A program made the position numbers and the translations under genes. This document shows, in pieces, positions 25,601 to 33,174 of a stretch of 64,000 bases of DNA. The stretch spans positions 62,001-126,000 of the forward strand of contig NZ_JBHSBH010000005.1 in assembly GCF_042650565.1 (NCBI RefSeq). Reading direction: 5' to 3'. How positions within the stretch are numbered: position 1 is the stretch's first letter; every line of letters begins with the position of its first letter. Source of the DNA: Nocardiopsis_B sediminis (GTDB lineage Bacteria; Actinomycetota; Actinomycetes; Streptosporangiales; Streptosporangiaceae). The notes beneath the pieces are model-generated. The model was not told the DNA's origin. It made no database searches and was given only the letters and a program-made list of their open reading frames with translations.

Positions 25601-28600
25601 AAGCCGCCGACGCGGCGACCACGCTGCGCACGTCCATACCGGGCCCGGCCTGGAACGCGAACCGCAGCTTCACATTGCGCACCGAGGACGGCCCGCCGTC
25701 CCCGGCGCCGTCGCGGTCGATGTCCATCGTGGCGGACTCGAAGAACCGGTTGTCGATCTCCACCTCGGCGCGCATCCGCCCATGGGGGGTATCGACCTCC
25801 ACCGCCAACGGCGGCGCGCCCTCCGGCAGCTTCAGGGTGTCCGCGAAAAGGCTCGAGAACTCACGGACCCGCGGCTCCGACTCCGCCCCCCACGCGTCGT
25901 CATCCGGCAGGTCCGCCGCACGCGGCGCGGGATCGCCCGGCCGGTGGCCGGGGGCCGGAGGCTGCGGGGTGGCGGCGGTCTCCGGGCCGCCCTGCGTGTC
26001 CCCGGCACCCGGCGCGGGCGGCGGATTCATCTGATGGCCGTGCCGCATCGCCAACGGGTGTCCCCCGTGTCCTCCCGGGCCCTGCCGGGACGCGGGCGAC
26101 TGAGGGGACGACGCGGTCGGCGCCTGCTGACCGGAAGGCGCCGCCGGCGCGATGGCGGCGATCTGGTCGTCGGTGATAGGCGCACCGGAGTCCTGGATGA
26201 CCCGCAGGGCGTCGCCGATGGCGTTCTGGCCGCTCCAGACCCTGAGCTGGGCGAACACCTGCTCCGAGGTGAATCGCGCCGGCGGATGCCCGGGCACGGC
26301 GACCGTGAGGTCCTTCAGCGACACACCGTGGACGAGCAGGTCATGGACCGAGGTGAGGATGTCCAGCACGGCGCGTTCGGTCACCGGCTGCGGCAGGGCC
26401 TCCAGGCCGGCGGGCGACGGGCTCTGCGGTGCGGGGACGGCACCGGGCGTGGGTGCGGGGGTGGTGCCGCCCTGGGTCAGCAGGTCGAGGATCTGTCGGC
26501 GCGGCACATCGGGTAGGGCGTGGATCCACTGGCCGCCCCGCAGCGTCACCCCGTAGTCGGCGAGCACGTGGAGGCCGTCGAGCAGCCGCCCGTTGCGGCG
26601 CCACTGCTCCACCCTGGTCTCCACGTCGTGGGCGCTGATGGCGGGGTGGTCCTTCCCGGCGGGGATGTCGCCGACCGGGTTCCCGCCCTCAGCGCGGTCG
26701 TGGGCCGCCGCGAACACGGCGAGCGCTTCGGCGACCGCCGCCGGGTCGGTGGAGCCGTCCAGTGCGTCGCCGAGCCGGGCCCACTGGGCATCCGGGAGCA
26801 CATCGAGGACGGCCGAGAAGGGGACATCGATCCCATGTCGGGAGACGAGGTGCACCAGCAGGGCGAGCCGCCCGTCCTGGCGCCACCGCTCGACGTCGGC
26901 GCGGTAGGCCGCGGGGTCGGCGACCTGCTGCTCGGCCTGCTCGGGGCTCCAGCCGCGGACGTGCTCGTCGACGGCGAGCGCGAAGTGCTCGAAAACGGTG
27001 TCGGCCCGCGGGTCGGTCACCGGGGTATTGGGCGCCAGGACCCCGGGGATGAACGCCCTGACGTCGGCCGGCAGGTCGGCCACCCGCGCCGGCGGCGGCT
27101 GGACCGACGAGCGCTCCATGACCGAGGCGAAGGTCGCGAGATAGTTCTCCAGGATCTGGGGGTCGTGGAGCTGCACGGCCGAGTTCCCAACGCGCCCGAG
27201 CCAGTTGTTGCCCATGAGGCCCAGGCCCGGGCGGACGCCGTCGGCGTCGTCGCCCCAGAGGAAGACGGAATCGGGGATCTGGTAGGTGTCCAGCAGGCCG
27301 AAGAGGTGCAGGGTCTCGTGGACGCGCGACTCCACCGGGTACCCGCCGTCGTACCAGACCTCGGTGTTCATGACCTGGTCGGTGTAGGGCTTCGACATGT
27401 CCCAGGGGCGCAGCTCGATCTCGTTGTGCACCTGGTCTTCGGGGGTGGAGTCGTTGGCGATCTCCAGGCGGACGTGGAGCTGGTCGCCGGCCCCGCGCAG
27501 CGGGTCGGCGCCCGGCACCGTCACCTGGTTGCCCTCCAGGTCCGGTGCGTCCGGGTCCGGAACGGCGTCCTTGCCGAACAGCGTCTCGAACAGCCCCGTG
27601 TCCATCCGGTGCACCACCGCACCGTCGGGGTTCACGACGGTGCCGTCGCCGGGCAGCCGGAACCGGCGGTTGAGCATCCCGTCCAGGGCGACGGCGTAGT
27701 CCTGGATGTAGCGGGCGTATCCCGCGTCCGTCATGCCCGGGTAGGGGCGGATCAACGGGCGGAAGGTGATCTCGGCGATGTGGGTCGGGCCGCCGGGGGT
27801 ACGGAGCTCGGCCGGGATCTCGACACGCCGGTGCTCGAACCTGCGCTTGCCTCCCCACGAGTCGCTCATGTCCGCCGTGACGAACTTCTCCGGGTCGCTC
27901 GGGTCGGTACCGGGGATGTCGGCCGTGATCGACGGATCCTTCGGCGAACCGTCGGCGTTGACGTCGCCCTCGCCGAGCGGACGGGCGGCGCGGGCACCCG
28001 TCGCGATCACGTTGAAGTCATAGCCGACGTGCTCCCCGCCCACGTGGCGCACCGGCGCGCCGGCACGGACCTCCTCCCACTCCGGCCACGCCGACGGGTC
28101 CACCAGGCCGGTCTGCTCCTGGGCGGGAAGGTCGTCGGCGGGATCGAACCACTGGCGCTCGGGCCGCGGCCGGACCATGGTGTCCAAGCGCTCCAGCGTG
28201 CGCCGCGCCACATACGGCTCGGCCACACCCCGCGCCGGGTCACCGTCCAGCATCCCCAGACGGCGCAGGACCTCCCCGATCCCGCCGCCGTCCGCGTCCG
28301 GGACGGTGCCCGCTTCCGGGGGTGCGTCCGCAGCAGGCGGGCGGCGCCAGGTGACGGTGGCGTGGATGTTCTCGGGCGGGGTGTCCGGCCCCGCCTCGAC
28401 CACGCGCACGTGCAGCTGCTCACCGCTGCGCGGCAGCACGTAGGCGTCGTTGAACCGAGCCTCTGTGCGGGCGATGAAGTCGAGGCGGGCATCGCGAGCG
28501 GTGGTGGAGCCCACACCCTGCGCACGGTCGAACTTGACCATCAGCATGATCTCGCGGACGCCGGACGGCCCGTCGTCGCCCGCGCGATCGAGATCGAGAT

Positions 28601-31600
28601 CGACCAGCTTGGACGCGAAGAAGCGGTTGTCGATCTGCACGTCGGCGTACACGGGACCGGTACCGGTACGGACCCCGACGGTCAGCGGCGGAGCGTCCTC
28701 AGGATCGAGGGTCTCCTGGTACAGGCGGGAGAACTCGCGGATCTCCGTGGGGGTCTCGGCTCCCCGGGCGTCCTGACCGGGCAGTCCGGTGTGGCGCGGT
28801 GCGGGGTCGCCGGGCCGGTGGTTCTCGATCGGCACGATGGCGGGGGCATCGAGGGTGTCCGTGGACGACTGCGGGTCGGCGTCAGCGGGAGTCGCCGCCG
28901 CGGTGGACGGGGGCGGCGGGGTGGAATCGGTCGACGGAGGGTTCTCGGCCGGGGAGAATCCGGCCGCAGAGCGCACCGGCAAAGAGGTGGCGCCGGACGT
29001 CCCGCCCGAGGACTCCGTCCCCTCGGGAAGCGCGAGCGGGTGCGCCCGGGTGGCCGGCGTAGCGGGGGCGTCGGCGTCGTGTCCGAAACCGGCGGCACGG
29101 GCGACGATCACGGCCTGGGCACGGGTATCCACTGAGAGGTGGCGAAGGATCTGACTGACCCCACCGGCGACCGTGCTGAGGGACTTGCCGAGTTCAACGC
29201 GAATCTCGTTGTTGTTCCATCCGCGCCCGAGGAGGGTGAAGATCGCGTATTGGGTGTCGTTGAGTGTGTTGATGCCGTCGAGTGCCCTGGTGAGTTGCTC
29301 GGGAGTGACGTGAGCGACCGGCGCAAGTGCGGGCGTGGGCGCAGGTGCGGCCTGGGTGCCGGTGGCCGGGACCGACTCCGGGGTCAGCCCGGCCGCACGG
29401 GCATAGGCGACCGCCGCCCCGCGCGAATGCACACCCAAGGCCGCATAGACACGCCCGACCAGGCTCTCGAATCCGTCCCGCGATTGGCCGATGTCGCTGG
29501 AGATATCAGCGATCGAACGGTCCTCGTTCATGAGGAGGACCAGGGCCCTGCGCTGGGCAGGCGTGAGCCCGTCCACGCGTTGGCGCGCAAGGCCGGCGTC
29601 GGGGGCACCGGCCTGGATCCCGGCGGCCGGGGTCAGCCCGGCCGCACGGGCATAGGCGACCGCCGCCCCGCGCGAATGCACACCCAAGCCCGCATAGACA
29701 CGCCCGACCCTGTCCTCGAATGTGCCCAGCGATTGGTCGATGTCCCTGGCGATATCAGCGATCGAACGGTCCTCGTTCATGAGGAGGACCAGGGTGTTGC
29801 GCTGGCCGCGCGTGAGCCCGTGCACCCGTTGGCGCGCAAGGTCGGCGTCGGGGGCACTGGCCTGGGTCCCGGCGGCCGAGGTGCCGGTGGCCGGGGTCAG
29901 CCCGGCCGCACGGGCATAGGCGACCGCCTCCCCGCGCGAATGCACACCCAAGGCCGCATAGACACGCCCGACCGTATAACGAAATCTGTCCGGCGGTTGG
30001 TCGATGTCCCTGGCGATATCAGCGATCGAACGGTCCTCGTTCATGAGGAGGACCAGGGTGTTGCGCTGGTCGTGCGCGAGCCCGTGCACCCGTTGGCGCG
30101 CAAGGTCGGCGTCGGGGGCACCGGCCTGGGTCCCGGCGGCCTGGGTCCCGGCGGCCTGGGTCCCGGCGGCCGGGGTCAGCCCGGCCGCACGGGCATAGGC
30201 GACCGCCTCCCCGCGCGAATGCACACCCAAGGCCGCATAGACCCTCGTGACCGTGCTCCTGAATCTGTCCGACGGTTGGCCGATGTCCCTGGCGATCTCG
30301 ACGATCGAACGGTCCTCGTTCATGATGAGGGCAAGGGCCCGGCTCTCTTCGGGCCCGAGCCCGTCCACGCGTTGGCGCGCAAGGTCGGGATCAGGGGCAG
30401 TGGCCTGGGTGGCGGTGTTCTGGGTGCCGGTGGCCGGGACCGACTCCGGGGTCAGCCCGGCCGTACGGGCGATGGCGACCGCCTCCCCGCGCGAATGCAC
30501 ACCCAAGGCCGCGTAGACGAGCGCGACCATGCTCTTGAATCCGCCCGTCGTCTGGCCGAGGTCCTTGGCGATCTTGGCGAGAGAGCGGTTCTCGTCCATG
30601 AGGAGGACCAGGGCCCTGCGCTGGCCGGGCGTGAGCCCGTCCACACGTTGGCGCGCACCCTCATCGACCGGCTCAGCACCCGACTCGCCCCGACCGGGTG
30701 TGGGCCCGTCCACCCCTTGACCCACACCCTCGCCGACCGGCTCGGCACCCGACTCGCCCCGACCGGGCGCATACGGCACCGGACTACCCGTGCCCGCCCG
30801 GTCGCCGTGCGCGACCACGGCACCGGCCGAGCCGGCGGTAGAACCATCGAGATCGACTGAGGCGCCGCCGAAGTCGGTTAGGTCGAAGTCGAAGTCGAAG
30901 TCGGATGCCTGGTCATCAAGGAAGTCAAGACCGTGGGCGCCGTCCACGTCACGTGCTGGACCGCCGGAGGCATCGGGGAGGACCTCGGGATCAAAGCGGA
31001 CATCGCCGAAGGCACCGGAATCGCGGACACCATCGGAACCACCGGGAAGATCGTTCACATCCAAAAGCCGGTCGATGTCGGGGGCGTCGGGGAGATCGCC
31101 GAGGTCGTCGGTCGTGTGGCGCTCTCCGGAACCCTCGTCACCCGAGTAGCCGTGGTGGGCATCACCGGAGGGGGCGGGCTGCCAGCCGGGGGGCGGCGCC
31201 CACCCGGCGGGCACGACCTCGGCCTCGACGAACAACACACTCTCCACACCCGCGCCCGGGACCCGCCGGCCGGGCTGCTCGTAGACGGCGTGGACGACGA
31301 GACGCGACCCCCGCGCCATCAGCACACGCCCCGGCCCGTCTTCCGGGTTCCCGGCCACGTAAGCGCCCGGGAACCCCCCAGGGACGCGGAGCATCACATA
31401 GGCGGAGGCGTCCTCGGCGGCACGAGTGCCGAACGTGCCGGTGAGGTAGTGCGGGACGTCCACCACCGTGCCCACGGCATCAAGGGGACGGTGGGGGTCG
31501 ATGCCCAGACGGCCGAGCAGCCCCGCCCCGGCACCCACGTGCACGATGGTCGCCACGGGCAGCACCGCGGAGCCCAAGACCGCGTCGACGTCGTTGACGA

Positions 31601-33174
31601 TCCACTGGAAATCGTCGCGGTCATCAGGCGCGACGTCACCCTCGGCCAGCCCGTCGTCGACCATGTCGCGGGCATGACCGGTGTACTCCCAGATGGAATG
31701 TGCCTGGTCGGGGGTGGCGCCCAGGATATGGGCGTTATCCACCGAACCGGGCGCCCCCTCCGCGGTCACCACGACGGGCAGGAACATTCGGGCCCACTGG
31801 TCGGCGGCCACGTCGTCGGTCCGTGCGCGGACGTTGTTGCCCATGCCCTCGCCGGGGTCCTGGTCCTGGCCGCCGCCGTGCCATTGCAAAGGCGGGGGCA
31901 GCGGGATGCGGCCGGCCTGGTCGCCGCCGGAGTCGTCGCCAGGGGCGTCGGGGAGCTGTTCGGGGTCGGTGCCGGCCATCTGGTGTGCCGGGGGCGCGGC
32001 ACGGCCGCCGCTGTGACCGGGAGCGTCGGGGGCCGAAACCCCGGAGGCCGGGGGCCGCAGCGCCGGCGCCGTGCCGCCCTGGACCGCGAGCGGCGGCGGG
32101 GATCCCGCCGTGCTCGGAGCAGGGGCCTGCTGCGGGGGCGGCGTGGTCTGCCGGGTGGCCGCGTTCGGCGCGATGGTGGCGATCTCGGCGTCGGTGATCG
32201 GGGCGCCGGACTGCTGGAGGACGCGCAGTGCGTCGCCGAGACCGCCCTGGCCGCTCCACGCGACGAGCTGGTCGTAGACCTGCTGCGCGGTGAACTGCGC
32301 CGGGGGGTGCCCCGGGACGGTGATCGTGGTGTCCTCGGCCGGGACCTGGTGGACGACCTGGTCGTACCCCGAGGCGAGGAATTCCAGCACCGCACGTTCG
32401 GCCACCGGACGCGGCAGGCCGCCCAGGCCGGCGTCGGGGGTCCCCGGAGCGGTGGTGGCGCCGTCGTGCGGCAGCAGGCTGAGGACCTGCTGCCGGGTGG
32501 CGTCGGGCAGGGAGCGGGTCCACTCGACGCCCAGGATCGTCATCCCGTTGTCCCGGAGCACCGTGAGGCCGTCGAGCAGTTGTCCGCTGCCGCGCCACTG
32601 CTCCATGCGGGTCTCGGCGTCCTGGGCGCTGATGGCCGGCCGGCCCTGCGCGGCGGGGATGTCGCCGACCGGATTGCCGATGCCTCGTTCGCGCGCCCCG
32701 GCGAACACGGCGAGCGCGTCGGCGATCGCCGCCGGGTCCTGGGATCCGGCCAGCCCGTCGCCGAGCCGGGTGCGCTGGGCGTCCGGGAACAGGTCGAGGA
32801 CGGTCCGGAAGGGGACGTCGATCCCCCATTGCCCGAGGAGGAACACCAGCTGCGCGAGCCGCCCGTCGGCCCGCCACTGCGCGAGGTCGGCGCGGTAGGC
32901 GGCGGGGTCGGCGACGTGCTGCTCGGCCCGGTCCCGTGTCCAGCCGCGGACGTGCTCGTCCACGGCGAGCGCGAAGTGCTCGAAGACCTGGCCGACCCGG
33001 GGGTCGGTGGCGGGGGTGTTGGGCGCCAGGACCGCGGAGATGAACGACGTGACCTCGGCGGGCATGTCGACCACCCGCGTCGGCGGTGCCTGGGCCGACG
33101 AGCCGTGGTCCATGACCGAGGTGATGGTGTCGAGGTAGCTCTGCCGGATCCAGGGGTCGGTGACCTCCACCATC
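1..33174 (-). CDS. Giant modular type VII-secreted protein, main part (no stop in window; continues 33239-38634)
   Basis: One minus-strand frame (codons whose highest base is 2 mod 3) is open from the gap edge to base 1, about 11,057 codons. I checked the frame at eight HExxH motifs between 2.7 and 27.3 kb and at 1.19 kb. It holds the rest of module 1, modules 2-9, a half module, two ADP-ribosyltransferase-like domains and 13 LuxR-like HTH repeats, then an Ala/Glu-rich tail. The protein joins the piece at 33239-38634; the frame differs across the N run only because the gap length is arbitrary. The N-terminal WXG100-like domain and the ESX operon context suggest export by type VII secretion. 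Giant actinobacterial proteins of this style are, from memory, named 'lonely Cys domain-containing' in databases. I saw no Cys in the parts I read. Function is unknown; a polymorphic toxin or surface metalloprotease is an inference. Confidence 0.85.
1625..4230 (-). repeat. Module 9 of the giant protein (snapalysin-like zinc motif)
   Basis: HRPGDPAPRAEGLPG lies near 4225. The zinc motif HETLHFLGMVDEY is at 2715-2753 and GLMGHNW near 2645. It is most similar to modules 5 and 6, including the Asp/Ser-rich insert. It is the last module in the window and ends at S-G-V-P-I-T-D-A-Q-I-G near 1640. Confidence 0.8.
4415..7330 (-). repeat. Module 8 of the giant protein (snapalysin-like zinc motif, coiled-coil insert)
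   Basis: Starts right after the half module with a basic, atypical opening (R-D-R-K-R-K-R-G-D). The zinc motif HEIDHWLGLADEY is at 5763-5801 and G-H-M-T-N-S-W near 5690. It shares the Ala/Glu/Arg-rich insert (about 5140-5400) with module 7 and ends in a short Pro/Gln linker. Confidence 0.8.
7335..7965 (-). repeat. Half module (N-terminal sub-domain only, no zinc motif)
   Basis: Reads DPAPVRNDLPEFDP, then I-E-L-D-T-P-R-G-R-M-R-A-E-V and the closing L-R-R-L-G-L-L-D-D-D-P, but passes directly into the start of module 8 without the middle, zinc or helical sub-domains. It is the only partial copy and marks a sub-domain junction at which duplication or deletion has occurred. Confidence 0.75.
8280..11250 (-). 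repeat. Module 7 of the giant protein (snapalysin-like zinc motif, coiled-coil insert)
   Basis: HRPGDPAPR lies near 11245. The zinc motif HEAGHVWGLLDEY is at 9663-9701 and GLMGNAW near 9595. The C-terminal helical part carries an inserted Ala/Glu/Arg-rich segment around 9060-9280 (A-A-D-A-R-G-A-A-R-R-E-H-E-R-A) of coiled-coil type, shared only with module 8. It ends in a Pro/Ala linker of about 300 bases. Confidence 0.8.
11505..14225 (-). repeat. Module 6 of the giant protein (snapalysin-like zinc motif)
   Basis: HRPGDPAPR lies near 14220. The zinc motif HEIGHLLGLVDQY at 12618-12656 is the closest of the nine to a textbook zincin helix. The Met-turn region differs: RLMNSAEW near 12545, one residue longer than GLMGNNW. 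The module shares the 189-base perfect repeat with module 5. Confidence 0.8.
14460..17085 (-). repeat. Module 5 of the giant protein (snapalysin-like zinc motif)
   Basis: This copy opens with DPAPVRNDLPGPETWGAES instead of HRPGDPAPR. The zinc motif is HETLHYLGLLDEY at 15579-15617, with GIMGHNW near 15505. It shares a 189-base perfect repeat with module 6 and a 72-base perfect repeat with module 1. An insert rich in Asp/Ser (D-S-D-S-S-V-D-A-M-S-V-D-S-S) sits before the V-D-T-P-N-G-R-M block, as in modules 6 and 9. Confidence 0.8.
16791..16979. repeat. 189-base perfect direct repeat (copy 1; copy 2 at 13929-14117)
   Basis: Bases 16791-16979 and 13929-14117 are identical over 189 positions (offset 2862), whereas the sequence on both sides diverges at once. 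They encode the Asp/Ser-rich insert and the V-D-T-P-N-G-R-M-R-A-E-V block of modules 5 and 6. Identity at silent positions points to recent gene conversion or duplication rather than protein-level selection. Confidence 0.9.
17345..17860 (-). repeat. HTH array C: two LuxR/GerE-like helix-turn-helix repeats
   Basis: One copy resembles the array A type (L-T-P-Y-Q-R-R-A-L-A-L-L-M-D-E-G-R-S-M-A-G-I ... R-V-Y-A-R-L-G-V-H-S-R-A). The second resembles the divergent sixth copy of array A (G-W-D-N-N-E-I-R-V-E-L-G-K-S-L-S-T-V). The order ART-like domain, A-type HTH, divergent HTH, module is the same as at 29-31.8 kb, so the whole block was duplicated and then expanded in array A. Confidence 0.75.
18285..18960 (-). 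other. ADP-ribosyltransferase-like domain, copy 2 (catalytic residues absent)
   Basis: A paralogue of the domain at 31200-31845, with the same order: a helix ending Y-N-G-R-A-R-D-E-V-D-N-G-L, then F-Q-R-I-V-G-D-I-D-T-V-L, T-T-V-H-L-G-A (V-Y-R-G in active enzymes), F-G-T-R in place of S-T-S, A-Y-V-M-I-R-V-P-Q-G, and G-R-V-L-V-A-R-G in place of E-x-E-V-L-L. The substitutions match those of copy 1, so the loss preceded the duplication or is selected. An acidic linker and HTH array C follow. Confidence 0.5.
19165..20400 (-). repeat. HTH array B: five further helix-turn-helix repeats
   Basis: Five copies of about 78-90 residues share V-T-x-L-T-G-E-D-R-T-I-A-A-L-V-G-Q-N, then a variable turn, V-x-x-R-L-x-x-I-Y-N-R-V-G-V and G-Y-A-G-L-G-E-L-A-R-E-S-G-L-T-P-D-P-A-H. 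This is again the LuxR/GerE four-helix pattern but clearly a separate family from array A. The recognition-helix region is the most variable part (for example KSQSTIEKRLG, HQHTVEVRLG, PFSTVKRYLG), while the flanking DNA is near-identical. I count copies around 20310, 20080, 19810, 19570 and 19340. Confidence 0.72.
20545..23170 (-). repeat. Module 4 of the giant protein (altered zinc motif)
   Basis: The HRPGDPAPR start is near 23165. The zinc motif reads HESAHYWRLGDEY at 21648-21686: HExxH and the downstream Asp-Glu-Tyr are kept, but the Gly after the second His is Arg and the next residues are shifted. The Met-turn-like GLMGNEW is kept near 21580. It is the only one of nine copies whose HExxHxxG pattern is broken, so zinc binding may be altered. 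Confidence 0.78.
23320..25950 (-). repeat. Module 3 of the giant protein (snapalysin-like zinc motif)
   Basis: Starts at HRPGDPAPR near 25945. The zinc motif is HETSHFLGLLDQY at 24447-24485, with GLMDNTW as Met-turn-like segment near 24375. The sub-domain just after it is shorter and differs from other copies, and the ending reads S-D-N-G-A-T-V-P-G-D-V rather than the usual V-P-V-T-D-A-Q-I. Confidence 0.8.
26145..28830 (-). repeat. Module 2 of the giant protein (snapalysin-like zinc motif)
   Basis: Starts at HRPGDPAPRHTGLPG. The zinc motif HETLHLFGLLDTY is at 27282-27320 and the Met-turn-like GLMGNNW near 27205. The N-terminal sub-domain is more divergent (V-G-V-R-T-G-T-G-P-V-Y-A-D-V) than in modules 5, 6 and 9. 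The module ends at S-G-A-P-I-T-D-D-Q-I before a Pro/Gly/His-rich linker. Confidence 0.8.
29085..30660 (-). repeat. HTH array A: six LuxR/GerE-like helix-turn-helix repeats inside the giant protein
   Basis: Five copies of about 65 residues read L-T-P-x-Q-R-x-A-L-V-L-L-M-N-E-D-R-S-I-A-D-I-A-R-D-I then R-V-Y-A-A-L-G-V-H-S-R-G-E-A-V-A, the pattern of the GerE/LuxR DNA-binding domain. A sixth, divergent copy near 29,100-29,310 (GWNNNEIRVELGKSLSTV) looks even more like a genuine LuxR HTH. Copies are joined by Pro/Ala/Thr linkers, one holding three tandem A-A-G-T-Q units (about 30123-30170). Adjacent copies share long identical DNA; for example the 29.74-29.80 kb copy and the one 264 bases higher differ little, pointing to recent tandem duplication. 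Confidence 0.75.
31200..31845 (-). other. ADP-ribosyltransferase-like domain, copy 1 (catalytic residues absent)
   Basis: The segment follows the ADP-ribosyltransferase exoenzyme layout: a helix ending in Y-T-G, 'V-D-D-G-L', a 'D-F-Q-W-I-V-N-D-V-D-A-V-L' helix, then a strand reading T-I-V-H-V-G-A where active enzymes have V-Y-R-G. After it come a G-T-F-G-T-R stretch in place of S-T-S, 'Y-V-M-L-R-V-P-G-G', and G-R-V-L-M-A-R-G-S in the position of the E-x-E strand. Arg, STS and the catalytic Glu pair are therefore all replaced. The fold assignment is by eye and would need a profile search. An acidic linker with a DFDFDFD run follows (about 30880-30905). Confidence 0.5.

Noticed and set aside
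7596..26516. A plus-strand open frame of 6,306 codons antisense to the giant gene
   Set aside because: Its translation is Arg/Gly/Val/His-rich without recognisable domains. It exists because the minus-strand frame avoids certain codons, and every module motif (HExxH, Met-turn, HTH) reads on the minus strand.
31735..33174. Reading the giant protein's N-terminal frame straight through the N gap to a stop at 31735
   Set aside because: Below the gap that frame gives Arg/Pro-rich sequence without motifs. The module sequence continues in another frame because the gap length is arbitrary.
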